This document shows positions 35,778-43,561 of a stretch of DNA of 64,000 nucleotides, piece after piece. The first letter of the stretch is position 1, and each line of letters begins with the position of its first letter. The stretch lies in the NCBI RefSeq assembly GCF_014385105.1, contig NZ_JACRTE010000003.1, positions 186,001-250,000 of the forward strand, given 5' to 3'. The DNA comes from Qingrenia yutianensis. GTDB taxonomy: Bacteria; Bacillota; Clostridia; UMGS1810. The notes below the pieces were generated by a model. That model made no database searches. It worked only from the letters and a program-made list of their open reading frames with translations, and was not told where the DNA came from. The translations under genes were made by a program, and so were the position numbers.

Positions 35778-36266
35778 ATGATAATTGATGAAAAAGGCAA
35801 AATATTCGGAAAAATTAACATTATCGACCTTTTAGCGGTTTTGATAATTGTTGTGTCGGTTGCCGCCGTTTGCTTTAAATTCGGCTTTTCCGCACACAAA
35901 AACGTCGGCTCGGCAGGCGACGAAATAACCTATGTTATGAAGATTAAGGCAATCCGCGATATATCTGCGGACGCGCTTAATATCGGCGACAGTCTTACCG
36001 AAAAGACCACAAAAAAGAAAATAGGCAAAATTATCGACAAAAGAGTTGAGCCGGCAAAAGAGGTTGTCAACAAGGCGGACGGAACGCTTACAGGCGAAGT
36101 TGAAATTCCCGAAAGGTATGACGTTTACATCACGGTGAAGGGAAGCGGAACGGCTAACGACACGGGATATTTTCTTGACGGAACGTATCAAATCGGCGTA
36201 TTTTCGTCGGTTGTGTTCTCAAGCAGATACATCGAAACGACCGGCACGGTTACCGAAATAAAATAA
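35778..36266 (+). CDS. DUF4330-type membrane-anchored protein, copy 2
   Basis: A 162-aa protein with an N-terminal helix (IDLLAVLIIVVSVAAVCFKF) followed by an outside domain with NIGDSLTEKTTKKKIGKI and YDVYITVKG, which parallels the first copy. ATG 35778 is preferred, since AGGGGGCGG lies 7 bases upstream; the TTG at 35772 is too close to that site. The start IDEKGKIFGKINIIDLLAV is characteristic of DUF4330. Function is unknown. Confidence 0.78.
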   Translation: MIIDEKGKIFGKINIIDLLAVLIIVVSVAAVCFKFGFSAHKNVGSAGDEITYVMKIKAIRDISADALNIGDSLTEKTTKKKIGKIIDKRVEPAKEVVNKADGTLTGEVEIPERYDVYITVKGSGTANDTGYFLDGTYQIGVFSSVVFSSRYIETTGTVTEIK

Positions 36267-36285
36267 ATTTTTGAGGGTGGGGGCT

Positions 36286-37002
36286 ATGGCAAAAAAAATA
36301 ATATCACTCTTTACCGCTTTAATTATTTTGACATCCTTTAATGTTTGCAGTGCAAAAAACGCGGTCGATTCCATCATCGGCACCGACGCGCAGTTTGTCA
36401 TTCTTGCGACGGTTACAAATATTTCGGACAACACGTTTGAGCTTACAAAGGGGTTTGCAATCCGCCAGAAAGAAAACGTGAACATTCCCGACACAATCAC
36501 CGTTACAAAGTTTAAATACGGCTACTGCGTCGAGCATGCGGACAATTATAACAATCCGCAAATGGGGGATAATATAATCGTTGCGCTCGATTATTCGGGC
36601 GGTGCGTATCATATAAACTCCGACGCGTTTATGGTGGACAATGTTTCGGCAGGCGCAAAGGTGAAAGTGCCCGAGGAAATTAAGAATTACGACTGCATAA
36701 ATGAGCTTTTGGCGCTCGGATATTACATACATTCGGGCGGTGAGCGCACCGAATACGAATATTCCAACAACTTGGTTTATGCAATCGGCAGCGGCGGAGA
36801 AAAGTTTGAAATCAACCGCCGTGCGGACGATTATGTAGTGTATTTCAACAAAAATAAAACTGATTTGGCAGATAAACCGCAGGTTCCCGAAAGTCCGCGC
36901 AATGTGTCCAAAATTATTATTCTGTTCCTTTTGTTCGGCGTGATATTCGGAATTTTGTGCGTTGTGTCCGCAAATTACATTCTATCAAGAAAGGACGGCT
37001 GA
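36286..37002 (+). CDS. Unrecognised secreted, C-terminally anchored protein
   Basis: No family recognised. This 238-aa protein has a signal peptide (IISLFTALIILTSFNVCSA), a beta-rich outside domain with TFELTKGFAIRQKENVNIP and PQMGDNIIVALDYSGGAYH, and a C-terminal membrane helix (IIILFLLFGVIFGILCVVS) followed by a short basic tail (SRKDG). No LPXTG motif is present. ATG 36286 follows GGGTGGGGG, so the TTG 15 bases upstream is not needed. It lies between the DUF4330 pair and the Nudix gene. Confidence 0.65.
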   Translation: MAKKIISLFTALIILTSFNVCSAKNAVDSIIGTDAQFVILATVTNISDNTFELTKGFAIRQKENVNIPDTITVTKFKYGYCVEHADNYNNPQMGDNIIVALDYSGGAYHINSDAFMVDNVSAGAKVKVPEEIKNYDCINELLALGYYIHSGGERTEYEYSNNLVYAIGSGGEKFEINRRADDYVVYFNKNKTDLADKPQVPESPRNVSKIIILFLLFGVIFGILCVVSANYILSRKDG

Positions 37003-37006
37003 TTTC

Positions 37007-37546
37007 GTGATAGTTAAAGAAAAAACGATTGAAACAACCCATATTTTTAAAGGCAGAATTATAGATGTCAGCGTTGACACGGTGGTGCTCCCCGACGGCA
37101 AAAAAGCTTCGCGCGAGCTGGTGCGCCACCCCGGCGGTGTGTGCGTTGTGGCATACGACGGCGATAATATTTATCTTGTAAAGCAGTACCGCAAGCCGTA
37201 TGACGAGGTTGTGACCGAGCTTCCGGCAGGCAAGCTTGAATACGGTGAAGACCCGCTTGAATGCGGTAAACGCGAGCTGTTGGAGGAGGCCGGAATGACC
37301 GCCGAAAATTTTGAGAGTCTGGGAAAATTCTATTCGTCGCCCGGATTTTGCAGCGAAACGATTTATGCGTATCTTGCGACGGGTCTTAAAAAGTTCGGTC
37401 AGCATCTTGACGAGGACGAATATCTTGACGTTATCAAGGTTAAGTTTGACGATGCGGTGAAAATGGTTATGAACGGCGAAATATGCGACGGAAAATCCGT
37501 TTCGGCAATTTTAAAATCCGCGTTTGTTTTGAGAAATAAAATTTAA
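37007..37546 (+). CDS. Nudix hydrolase, ADP-ribose pyrophosphatase type
   Basis: A 179-aa Nudix protein. The box GKLEYGEDPLECGKRELLEE with AGM following fits the GX5EX7REUXEEXGU pattern. The N-terminal KTIETTHIFKGRIIDVSVD and the SPGFCSETIYAYLA segment are typical of ADP-ribose pyrophosphatases. GTG 37007 is chosen because the family sequence starts there; a longer open frame overlaps the previous gene. It is the last gene before a strong bidirectional terminator. Confidence 0.9.
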   Translation: MIVKEKTIETTHIFKGRIIDVSVDTVVLPDGKKASRELVRHPGGVCVVAYDGDNIYLVKQYRKPYDEVVTELPAGKLEYGEDPLECGKRELLEEAGMTAENFESLGKFYSSPGFCSETIYAYLATGLKKFGQHLDEDEYLDVIKVKFDDAVKMVMNGEICDGKSVSAILKSAFVLRNKI

Positions 37547-37555
37547 GATGAATAT

Positions 37556-37610
37556 GTCCGTAGGTGACGGACAATAAAAAACGGGACGATGCCCGCATCG
37601 TCCCGTTTTT
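37556..37610. terminator. Tandem hairpins and bidirectional terminator
   Basis: A first hairpin pairs TGTCCGT with ACGGACA (37556-37573). The main stem pairs AAAAACGGGACGAT (37577-37590) with ATCGTCCCGTTTTT (37597-37610). It serves the Nudix gene and, on the other strand, the ANTAR gene, whose stop lies in the T run. Confidence 0.88.
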
Positions 37611-38193
37611 ACGTTTCATACGTTCTTATAATATTTCCCGCCACCTCACGGCGCGGAATTCTCAAATCCATTGCCTGTTTTTCTATGTAATAATGCGCGT
37701 CTTTTTCACTTAAATTGAGCTTTTCCATAAGTAACCATTTTGCGCGGTTGACAACGCGTATATCCGCCATTTTTTCTTTCAGCGACTTGGTTTTTTCCTC
37801 TATTTTTCTAAGCTTTTTGTTGTATGCAGACACAAGCTTTAACGCACTGTAAAAATAATGCGCCGAAAGCGGTTTTGACAGCGTGAACACGCCGTTGTCC
37901 TCCACTTTGTAGGCAACCTGTGAAAAAACGTCGTTTTTCACCATAAGCAAAATTCCCATATTCGTTTCGGACATATCAAGCGCGAGCATTATGCCGAAAT
38001 CGTCGGGGAGCGGTGTGTTGATGATAAGAATATCCGCACCGTTATCCGCAAGCATACGCTTTGCCTCGCCGGCGCTTTTCGCGCGCACGGCAGGCATAAA
38101 TTCGCTGACGGGAAGAAGATTTGCTATATATTCAAACGCTTTGTCCGCGCCCGACGCAACAACAACCCTTAATTTTTCTTTTTCAGGTTTCAT
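37609..38193 (-). CDS. ANTAR-domain antiterminator with a degenerate receiver
   Basis: A 194-aa two-domain protein. Residues 8-125 form a response-regulator receiver fold, but the phospho-acceptor position reads ILIINTPLP, with Asn59 in place of Asp; the Lys of the switch is kept (TLSKPL). A helical linker leads to a C-terminal ANTAR domain (residues 130-190, AKWLLMEKLNLSEKDAHYYI), which binds RNA hexaloop hairpins. It starts 20 bases downstream of glnA on the same strand and is probably cotranscribed. Its likely target is the leader of the divergent GSIII gene at 39603-39724. Without the Asp, control is probably by ligand or protein contact rather than phosphorylation. Confidence 0.88.
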   Translation of the reverse strand: MKPEKEKLRVVVASGADKAFEYIANLLPVSEFMPAVRAKSAGEAKRMLADNGADILIINTPLPDDFGIMLALDMSETNMGILLMVKNDVFSQVAYKVEDNGVFTLSKPLSAHYFYSALKLVSAYNKKLRKIEEKTKSLKEKMADIRVVNRAKWLLMEKLNLSEKDAHYYIEKQAMDLRIPRREVAGNIIRTYET

Positions 38194-38213
38194 ATTCGCC
38201 CCTCCGAAAAGAA

Positions 38214-39437
38214 TTATTTAATGTGCGACTGTGCGAATAAATCCGCAAAGCCCTCGGGCAGATATTTTGCCACAAAGGCGCTGTTTTTCGCCTCGGCATA
38301 AGCCTCGGCAAAGTTTTGCGGAAGGGTTCTGTAATTTTTAAGCGCGTCGGCGTCGGCTTGATAAAGGTTTATATTTGCCGGATACGGCGGCTGCATATTG
38401 TTGTCTATACCGTCAATTCCGGCGTAAATTATGAGCGCATATGCAAGATACGGATTTGCCATCGGGTCGGGCGAACGAAGCTCAATACGCTCAAAATCGC
38501 CTTTTGCGGCAGGTATTCTTATAAGCTGTGAGCGGTTTTCGTGCGACCACGTGATGTATTTGGGCGCTTTTAATTCGCCGAAACGCTCATACGATGTTTC
38601 GCACGGGTTTAAAAACATTGTAATTTCGCTGATATGCTCCATAATTCCTGCCATAAACGGCGCGTTTCTGTCTTTGCCGTCGGTGCATTTTACCGAAATG
38701 TTTATGTGCATACCGTTTCCGCTTTTTCCCTTTATGGGCTTGGGCATAAACGACGCATAAAGTCCGTTGTGCGCCGCCGCGGCTTTTACAACGGTGATAA
38801 AATTCATTGCGTTGTCCGCAGCCGACATTGCGTCGCTGTAACGGAAGTCGATTTCGTTCTGACCGGGACCCTCCTCGTGGTGCGAGCTTTCGGGCAAAAT
38901 TCCCATTTCAAGAAGTGTAAGGCAGATTTCGCGTCTTATATTCTCGCCCTTGTCCTCGGGCGCAACGTCCATATATCCGGCGGTGTCGAACGGTATTCCC
39001 GTGGGTTCGCCGTCGTCGTCGGTTTTGAAAAGATAAAACTCAAATTCCGAGCCGAAATTCACGGTAATTCCCTTACTCTTTGCGTATTCCGCTGCCTTTT
39101 TGAGTATGTGGCGCGAATCGTTTTCAAACGGTGTGCCGTCGGGATATTTAATATCGCAGAACATACGCACAACCTTGCCCTGTGACGGACGCCACGGCAA
39201 AATATTTATTGTCGACGGAATGGGAAAAAGCAAAAGGTCGGACTTTATTCCGCAGTTAAAGCCGAGAACCGCGGACGCGTCAAACGAAATGCCGTCCTCA
39301 AACGCGCGTTTTAACGAGTCGGGCATAATGGAAATGTTTTTCTGATTTCCGAAAATGTCGCAGAACGCAAGACGTATAAACTTAACGTCCTCGTCGTTTA
39401 TAAACTCCAAAACATCTTCATAAGAATAGGTATACAT
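38214..39437 (-). CDS. glnA: Glutamine synthetase type I
   Basis: A 407-aa GSI that joins ammonia to glutamate with ATP. Motifs include EFEFYLF, PGQNEIDFRY, GNGMHINIS and the C-terminal NPYLAYALIIYAG. It is a little shorter than typical GSI (about 440). ATG 39437 is set by AAAGGAG upstream; a TTG at 39464 is less likely. The adenylylation-type C-terminal Tyr loop is not obvious, in keeping with the GSI-alpha type. It has a perfect promoter diverging from the GSIII gene, and the ANTAR gene follows it. Confidence 0.92.
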   Translation of the reverse strand: MYTYSYEDVLEFINDEDVKFIRLAFCDIFGNQKNISIMPDSLKRAFEDGISFDASAVLGFNCGIKSDLLLFPIPSTINILPWRPSQGKVVRMFCDIKYPDGTPFENDSRHILKKAAEYAKSKGITVNFGSEFEFYLFKTDDDGEPTGIPFDTAGYMDVAPEDKGENIRREICLTLLEMGILPESSHHEEGPGQNEIDFRYSDAMSAADNAMNFITVVKAAAAHNGLYASFMPKPIKGKSGNGMHINISVKCTDGKDRNAPFMAGIMEHISEITMFLNPCETSYERFGELKAPKYITWSHENRSQLIRIPAAKGDFERIELRSPDPMANPYLAYALIIYAGIDGIDNNMQPPYPANINLYQADADALKNYRTLPQNFAEAYAEAKNSAFVAKYLPEGFADLFAQSHIK

Positions 39438-39491
39438 AAGATTTTCAGCTCCTTTGAAAAGCAAAAAATTTAGCCTTTGTTTGATTTTAAC

Positions 39492-39520
39492 AGTATATCA
39501 CACCGCGAATTTGTTGTCAA
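39492..39520 (-). promoter_or_regulatory. Sigma-A promoter of glnA
   Basis: On the minus strand TTGACA (39520-39515) and TATACT (39497-39492) are 17 bases apart. The leader to ATG 39437 is only about 45 bases and has no hexaloop hairpin. Confidence 0.8.
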
Positions 39521-39562
39521 TAATTCAATTTGCACAAAACGTCAAAAAAATTAAATTAACAC

Positions 39563-39591
39563 TTGACATATTTCGTTTTCGGTGCTATACT
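39563..39591 (+). promoter_or_regulatory. Sigma-A promoter of the GSIII gene
   Basis: TTGACA (39563-39568) and TATACT (39586-39591), spacer 17 bases. Transcription should begin near 39598, directly before the first ANTAR-type hairpin, so the whole leader is structured RNA. Confidence 0.85.
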
Positions 39592-39602
39592 TTACCCATA
39601 AA

Positions 39603-39655
39603 GCGACAAGGACGCCGCAGACAGGGAAAAAATGTCTGTGGCATTTTTTGTTTTT
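39603..39655 (+). promoter_or_regulatory. ANTAR-type hexaloop hairpin 1 overlapping terminator 1
   Basis: GCGAC (39603-39607) pairs with GCCGC (39614-39618) around the loop AAGGAC, which has A at position 1 and G at position 4 as ANTAR targets do. The downstream arm is also the start of a terminator: GCCGCAGACA (39614-39623) pairs with TGTCTGTGGC (39633-39642), followed by ATTTTTTGTTTTT. The two structures exclude each other. Confidence 0.75.
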
Positions 39656-39667
39656 ACATAGGAATTT

Positions 39668-39724
39668 AAAGCGACAAGGAAGTCACTTAAGGAGTTTATC
39701 CTTAATACCCTTGCCGCTTTTTTT
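39668..39724 (+). promoter_or_regulatory. ANTAR-type hexaloop hairpin 2 overlapping terminator 2
   Basis: GCGAC (39671-39675) pairs with GTCAC (39682-39686) around AAGGAA, again A1 and G4. The same left arm belongs to a terminator: AAAGCGACAAGG (39668-39679) pairs with CCTTGCCGCTTT (39709-39720), followed by T. An inner stem TTAAGGA/TCCTTAA lies at 39687-39705. Binding of an ANTAR protein to the small hairpin would prevent the terminator. Confidence 0.75.
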
Positions 39725-39746
39725 ATTAAGAAAAGGGGTAGATATT

Positions 39747-41840
39747 ATGAACACAGTTTCAAGCGAATTTGGCTCAATGGTATTTGATGACGCGGTTATG
39801 CAGGCACGTTTACCCAAGGAAACATACAAAGCGCTCAGAAATACCATTAAAAACGGAAAACATCTTGATTTGTCGGTTGCAACGGTTGTTGCAAACGCGA
39901 TGAAGGACTGGGCGGTTGAAAAGGGCGCAACACATTTCACGCATTGGTTCCAGCCTATGACGGGTGTTACAGCCGAGAAACACGACAGTTTTATTTCACC
40001 CAGAGATAACGGCAAGGTTATTATGGAATTTTCGGGAAAAGAGCTTATTCAGGGCGAGCCTGACGCATCGTCTTTCCCGTCGGGCGGACTCCGCGCAACC
40101 TTTGAGGCGAGAGGCTACACCGCGTGGGACGCTACATCTTATGCATTTATTAAAGACAATATCTTGTGCATACCCACAGTTTTCTGCTCATACGGCGGTG
40201 AGGCGCTCGACCAGAAAACAGCGCTCCTTCGTTCTATGGAGGCAATTAACAAACAGGCTTTGAGAGTTCTTAAACTTTTCGGCAACGAGGACGTTAAATC
40301 GGTTAAAACAACGGTAGGACCCGAACAGGAATATTTCCTTGTTGACAAGGCGCTTTACGACCAGAGAAAAGATTTGATTTACACAGGCAGAACGCTCTTC
40401 GGCGCACGTCCCCCGAAAGGACAGGAGCTTGACGACCACTACTTCGGCGCAATCAAACCGAGAGTTGCGGAGTTTATGAAAGAGCTTAACACCGAGCTTT
40501 GGAAACTCGGAATTTTGGCAAAAACAGAGCATAACGAGGTTGCGCCGGCACAGCACGAGCTTGCACCGATTTTCACAACCTCCAATATTGCGGCTGACCA
40601 CAACCAGCTTACGATGGAAATTATGCAGAAAGTCGCAAAGAAACACGATATGGTTTGCCTGCTCCACGAAAAACCGTTCGCCGGTGTAAACGGAAGCGGA
40701 AAACACAACAACTGGTCGATTTCCACCGACACGGGTGCAAACCTTTTGGAACCCGGTGCAACGCCTTACGAAAATGCGCAGTTCCTGCTCTTCCTTGCGG
40801 CGGTTATCAAATCGGTTGACGAATATCAGGACCTTTTGAGAATTTCGGTTGCAAGCGCAGGCAACGACCACCGTCTCGGTGCAAACGAGGCGCCCCCGGC
40901 GATTGTTTCAATGTTCCTCGGCACCGACCTTTCGGAAATCCTCGACGCAATCGTAAACGACACAGCTTATGACTCGAAAGAAAAAGAGATTATGCGAATA
41001 GGCGTTCACACGCTCCCGAAATTCCCGAAAGATACCACCGACAGAAACAGAACAAGCCCGTTTGCATTTACGGGTAACAAATTTGAGTTCCGTATGCTCG
41101 GTTCTGCGTCGTCAATATCGTGCGCAAACACGGTTTTGAACACTGCGGTTGCAGAAACGCTCAAAGAATTTGCAGATTATCTTGAGGGCAGGGACGATTT
41201 TGAAAAAGCGCTCCACGACCTTATCAAAGATACAATCAAGGCGCACAAACGCATCATCTTCAACGGCGACGGCTACGACGACAAGTGGGTTAAAGAGGCA
41301 GAGTCGCGCGGACTTTTGAACCTTAAAACCACACCCGAGGCGCTCGCACATTTGCTTGACGAAAAGAACATCAGGCTTTTTGAGAGCCACAAGGTTTACA
41401 GCAAGGCGGAGCTTACCGCACGTTATGAAGTGCTTAACGAAAGTTACGGCAAGATTATCAACATTGAGGCGCTTACAATGCTTGATATGGCGAGAAAAGA
41501 CATTCTCCCCGCAATGAGCGAATTTGCAAAGAAACTTTCAAAATCGGCGCTCGAAAAGAAAGAGTTTGTTGCCGATGTTGATTTGACATATGAAAAAGAA
41601 ACGGTTAAAAAGCTCGGCGATATGACAAAAGAAGCTTACAAACACGTTTTGAAACTGGAGGAGGATTTGAGTGCGGCAAAAGACATCACCTCCGCACCCG
41701 AATACGCAATGTACTGCAAGGATAAAATCCTTCCCGATATGGCGGCGCTCCGCATAAGCGTTGACAGTGCAGAGGCTATTTCCTCCAAGAAAGATTGGCC
41801 TTATCCTTCCTACGGCGAGCTTTTGTTCGGTGTAAGATAA
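39747..41840 (+). CDS. glnN: Glutamine synthetase type III
   Basis: A 697-aa GSIII, the large form found in Clostridia and Bacteroidetes, of normal length. The N-terminal GSIII domain is followed by the catalytic barrel with THWFQPMTG, TVGPEQEYFLVD, GVNGSGKHNNWSISTDTG and FEFRMLGSASSISCANTVLN. ATG 39747 follows AAAAGGGG; the open frame upstream overlaps the leader structures and is not coding. Expression is probably controlled by antitermination at the two hexaloop-terminator modules. asnB, gltB and gltD follow in the same direction. Confidence 0.95.
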   Translation: MNTVSSEFGSMVFDDAVMQARLPKETYKALRNTIKNGKHLDLSVATVVANAMKDWAVEKGATHFTHWFQPMTGVTAEKHDSFISPRDNGKVIMEFSGKELIQGEPDASSFPSGGLRATFEARGYTAWDATSYAFIKDNILCIPTVFCSYGGEALDQKTALLRSMEAINKQALRVLKLFGNEDVKSVKTTVGPEQEYFLVDKALYDQRKDLIYTGRTLFGARPPKGQELDDHYFGAIKPRVAEFMKELNTELWKLGILAKTEHNEVAPAQHELAPIFTTSNIAADHNQLTMEIMQKVAKKHDMVCLLHEKPFAGVNGSGKHNNWSISTDTGANLLEPGATPYENAQFLLFLAAVIKSVDEYQDLLRISVASAGNDHRLGANEAPPAIVSMFLGTDLSEILDAIVNDTAYDSKEKEIMRIGVHTLPKFPKDTTDRNRTSPFAFTGNKFEFRMLGSASSISCANTVLNTAVAETLKEFADYLEGRDDFEKALHDLIKDTIKAHKRIIFNGDGYDDKWVKEAESRGLLNLKTTPEALAHLLDEKNIRLFESHKVYSKAELTARYEVLNESYGKIINIEALTMLDMARKDILPAMSEFAKKLSKSALEKKEFVADVDLTYEKETVKKLGDMTKEAYKHVLKLEEDLSAAKDITSAPEYAMYCKDKILPDMAALRISVDSAEAISSKKDWPYPSYGELLFGVR

Positions 41841-41874
41841 GGCAAAAAGCAGAGAAAAAATAATAAATTATGAT

Positions 41875-41898
41875 AAGCCGAACCGTTACGTTCGGCTT
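41875..41898 (+). other. Hairpin in the asnB leader
   Basis: AAGCCGAA (41875-41882) pairs with TTCGGCTT (41891-41898). No T run follows, so it is not a plain terminator; it could pair alternatively with downstream GGCAAGCC. No known riboswitch class was recognised. Confidence 0.4.
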
Positions 41899-41959
41899 GT
41901 CTCGGCATAAACGGCAAGCCGTTAAAATGTGCTTTAATACATTCAAGGAGGATTTAGCT

Positions 41960-43540
41960 ATGTGTTCTGTTATGGGCTGCTTTGACGAAAAAATTTCCGA
42001 GAAGGATTTTATAAACGGGTTTGAAAGAACAAAATCACGAGGTCCCGATATGTCAAAAGTAGAAAATTACAACGGCGCAAGACTCGGTTTTCACCGTCTT
42101 GCAATTATGGGACTGACAAAAGAGGGTATGCAGCCTTTTAATTTTGATAACGCACATCTTGTATGCAACGGCGAAATATATTTGTTCCGTCCGCTCAAAG
42201 AGGAGCTTATTAAAAAGGGCTATAAATTCAAAAGCGACTCGGACTGCGAAATTCTTCTTCCGTTGTATAAAGAATACGGCACCGATATGTTTAAAATGCT
42301 GGATGCGGAATTTGCTCTCATCATTTACGACGAAAAAGACAAAAGCGTTGTTGCCGCGCGTGATCCGTTCGGCATAAGACCGCTTTTCTACGGATACACC
42401 GAAAACGGCAAAATCATATTTGCGTCTGAGGCGAAAAACCTTGTAAAGCTTTGCAAAAAGGTTATTCCGTTTCCGCCGGGATATTATTATAAGGACGGAA
42501 AATTTGTGTGCTACCGCGACATTTCAAAGGTTGACAAATTTTCGGATGATGACGTTGAAACCGCGTGCAAAAAGATAAGAGAAAAACTTATAAGCGGTAT
42601 TAAAAAACGTCTTGACGCGGACGCACCGGTTGGATTTTTGCTTTCGGGCGGTCTTGATTCGTCGCTGGTATGTTCGGTTGCGGCGTCGCTTTCTGATAAA
42701 CCGATTAAAACCTTTGCAATCGGTATGGACAAAGACGCGATTGACTTAAAATACGCAAAAGAGGTTGCGGACTACATCGGTGCGGAGCATACCGAGGTTA
42801 TCATTTCGCGTGATGACGTTATAAAGGCACTTCCCGAGGTTGTAAAACTTTTGGGAACATACGACATCACCACAATAAGAGCGTCAATCGGTATGTATCT
42901 TGTGTGCAAATACATTCACGAAAACACCGATTTGCGCGTGCTTTTGACAGGTGAAATTTCGGACGAGCTTTTCGGCTACAAATACACCGATTTTGCACCG
43001 TCGCCCGAGGAATTTCAGAAAGAGGCGGAAAAAAGGGTGTCCGAACTTTATATGTATGACGTTCTGCGTGCGGACAGATGTATTTCGGTAAACTCGCTTG
43101 AGGCGCGCGTTCCGTTCGGCGACCTTGATTTTGCGTCGTATGTTATGAGCATAAAACCCGAAATTAAGATGAATACTTATAACAAAGGAAAATATCTTCT
43201 CCGTCACGCTTTTGAGGGCGACTATCTGCCGTATGACATTCTGATGCGTGAAAAGGCGGCGTTTTCGGACGCGGTAGGTCATTCTATGGTAGACGATTTG
43301 AAAGAATACGCAAACGATATGTATACCGACACCGAATATGCAAAGCTTCGCGAAAGATACACTTTTGCAAAGCCGTTTACAAAAGAGTCGCTTTTGTACC
43401 GCGAACTTTTCGAGGAATATTATGAAGGTCAGGCGGAAATGGTTAAAGATTTCTGGATGCCCAATAAAGAGTGGGAGGGCTGTAAGGTTGACGACCCGTC
43501 GGCAAGGGTGTTGTCAAACTACGGCGACAGCGGAAAATAA
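41960..43540 (+). CDS. asnB: Asparagine synthase (glutamine-hydrolysing)
   Basis: A 526-aa class II amidotransferase making asparagine from aspartate and glutamine. Translation from ATG 41960, behind AAGGAGG, places the nucleophile Cys as residue 2 (MCSVMG), which decides the start over the longer open frame. The PP-loop of the synthetase domain is LLSGGLDSS. Also visible are RGPDMSKV, LVCNGEIYLFRPL and REKAAFSDAVGHSM. It lies between glnN and gltB in the nitrogen block. Confidence 0.93.
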   Translation: MCSVMGCFDEKISEKDFINGFERTKSRGPDMSKVENYNGARLGFHRLAIMGLTKEGMQPFNFDNAHLVCNGEIYLFRPLKEELIKKGYKFKSDSDCEILLPLYKEYGTDMFKMLDAEFALIIYDEKDKSVVAARDPFGIRPLFYGYTENGKIIFASEAKNLVKLCKKVIPFPPGYYYKDGKFVCYRDISKVDKFSDDDVETACKKIREKLISGIKKRLDADAPVGFLLSGGLDSSLVCSVAASLSDKPIKTFAIGMDKDAIDLKYAKEVADYIGAEHTEVIISRDDVIKALPEVVKLLGTYDITTIRASIGMYLVCKYIHENTDLRVLLTGEISDELFGYKYTDFAPSPEEFQKEAEKRVSELYMYDVLRADRCISVNSLEARVPFGDLDFASYVMSIKPEIKMNTYNKGKYLLRHAFEGDYLPYDILMREKAAFSDAVGHSMVDDLKEYANDMYTDTEYAKLRERYTFAKPFTKESLLYRELFEEYYEGQAEMVKDFWMPNKEWEGCKVDDPSARVLSNYGDSGK

Positions 43541-43561
43541 AGAGGAAGGAGTAACCGTATT

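Noticed and set aside
41841..41959. Riboswitch before asnB
   Set aside because: A clean hairpin is present but no known riboswitch core or terminator could be identified.
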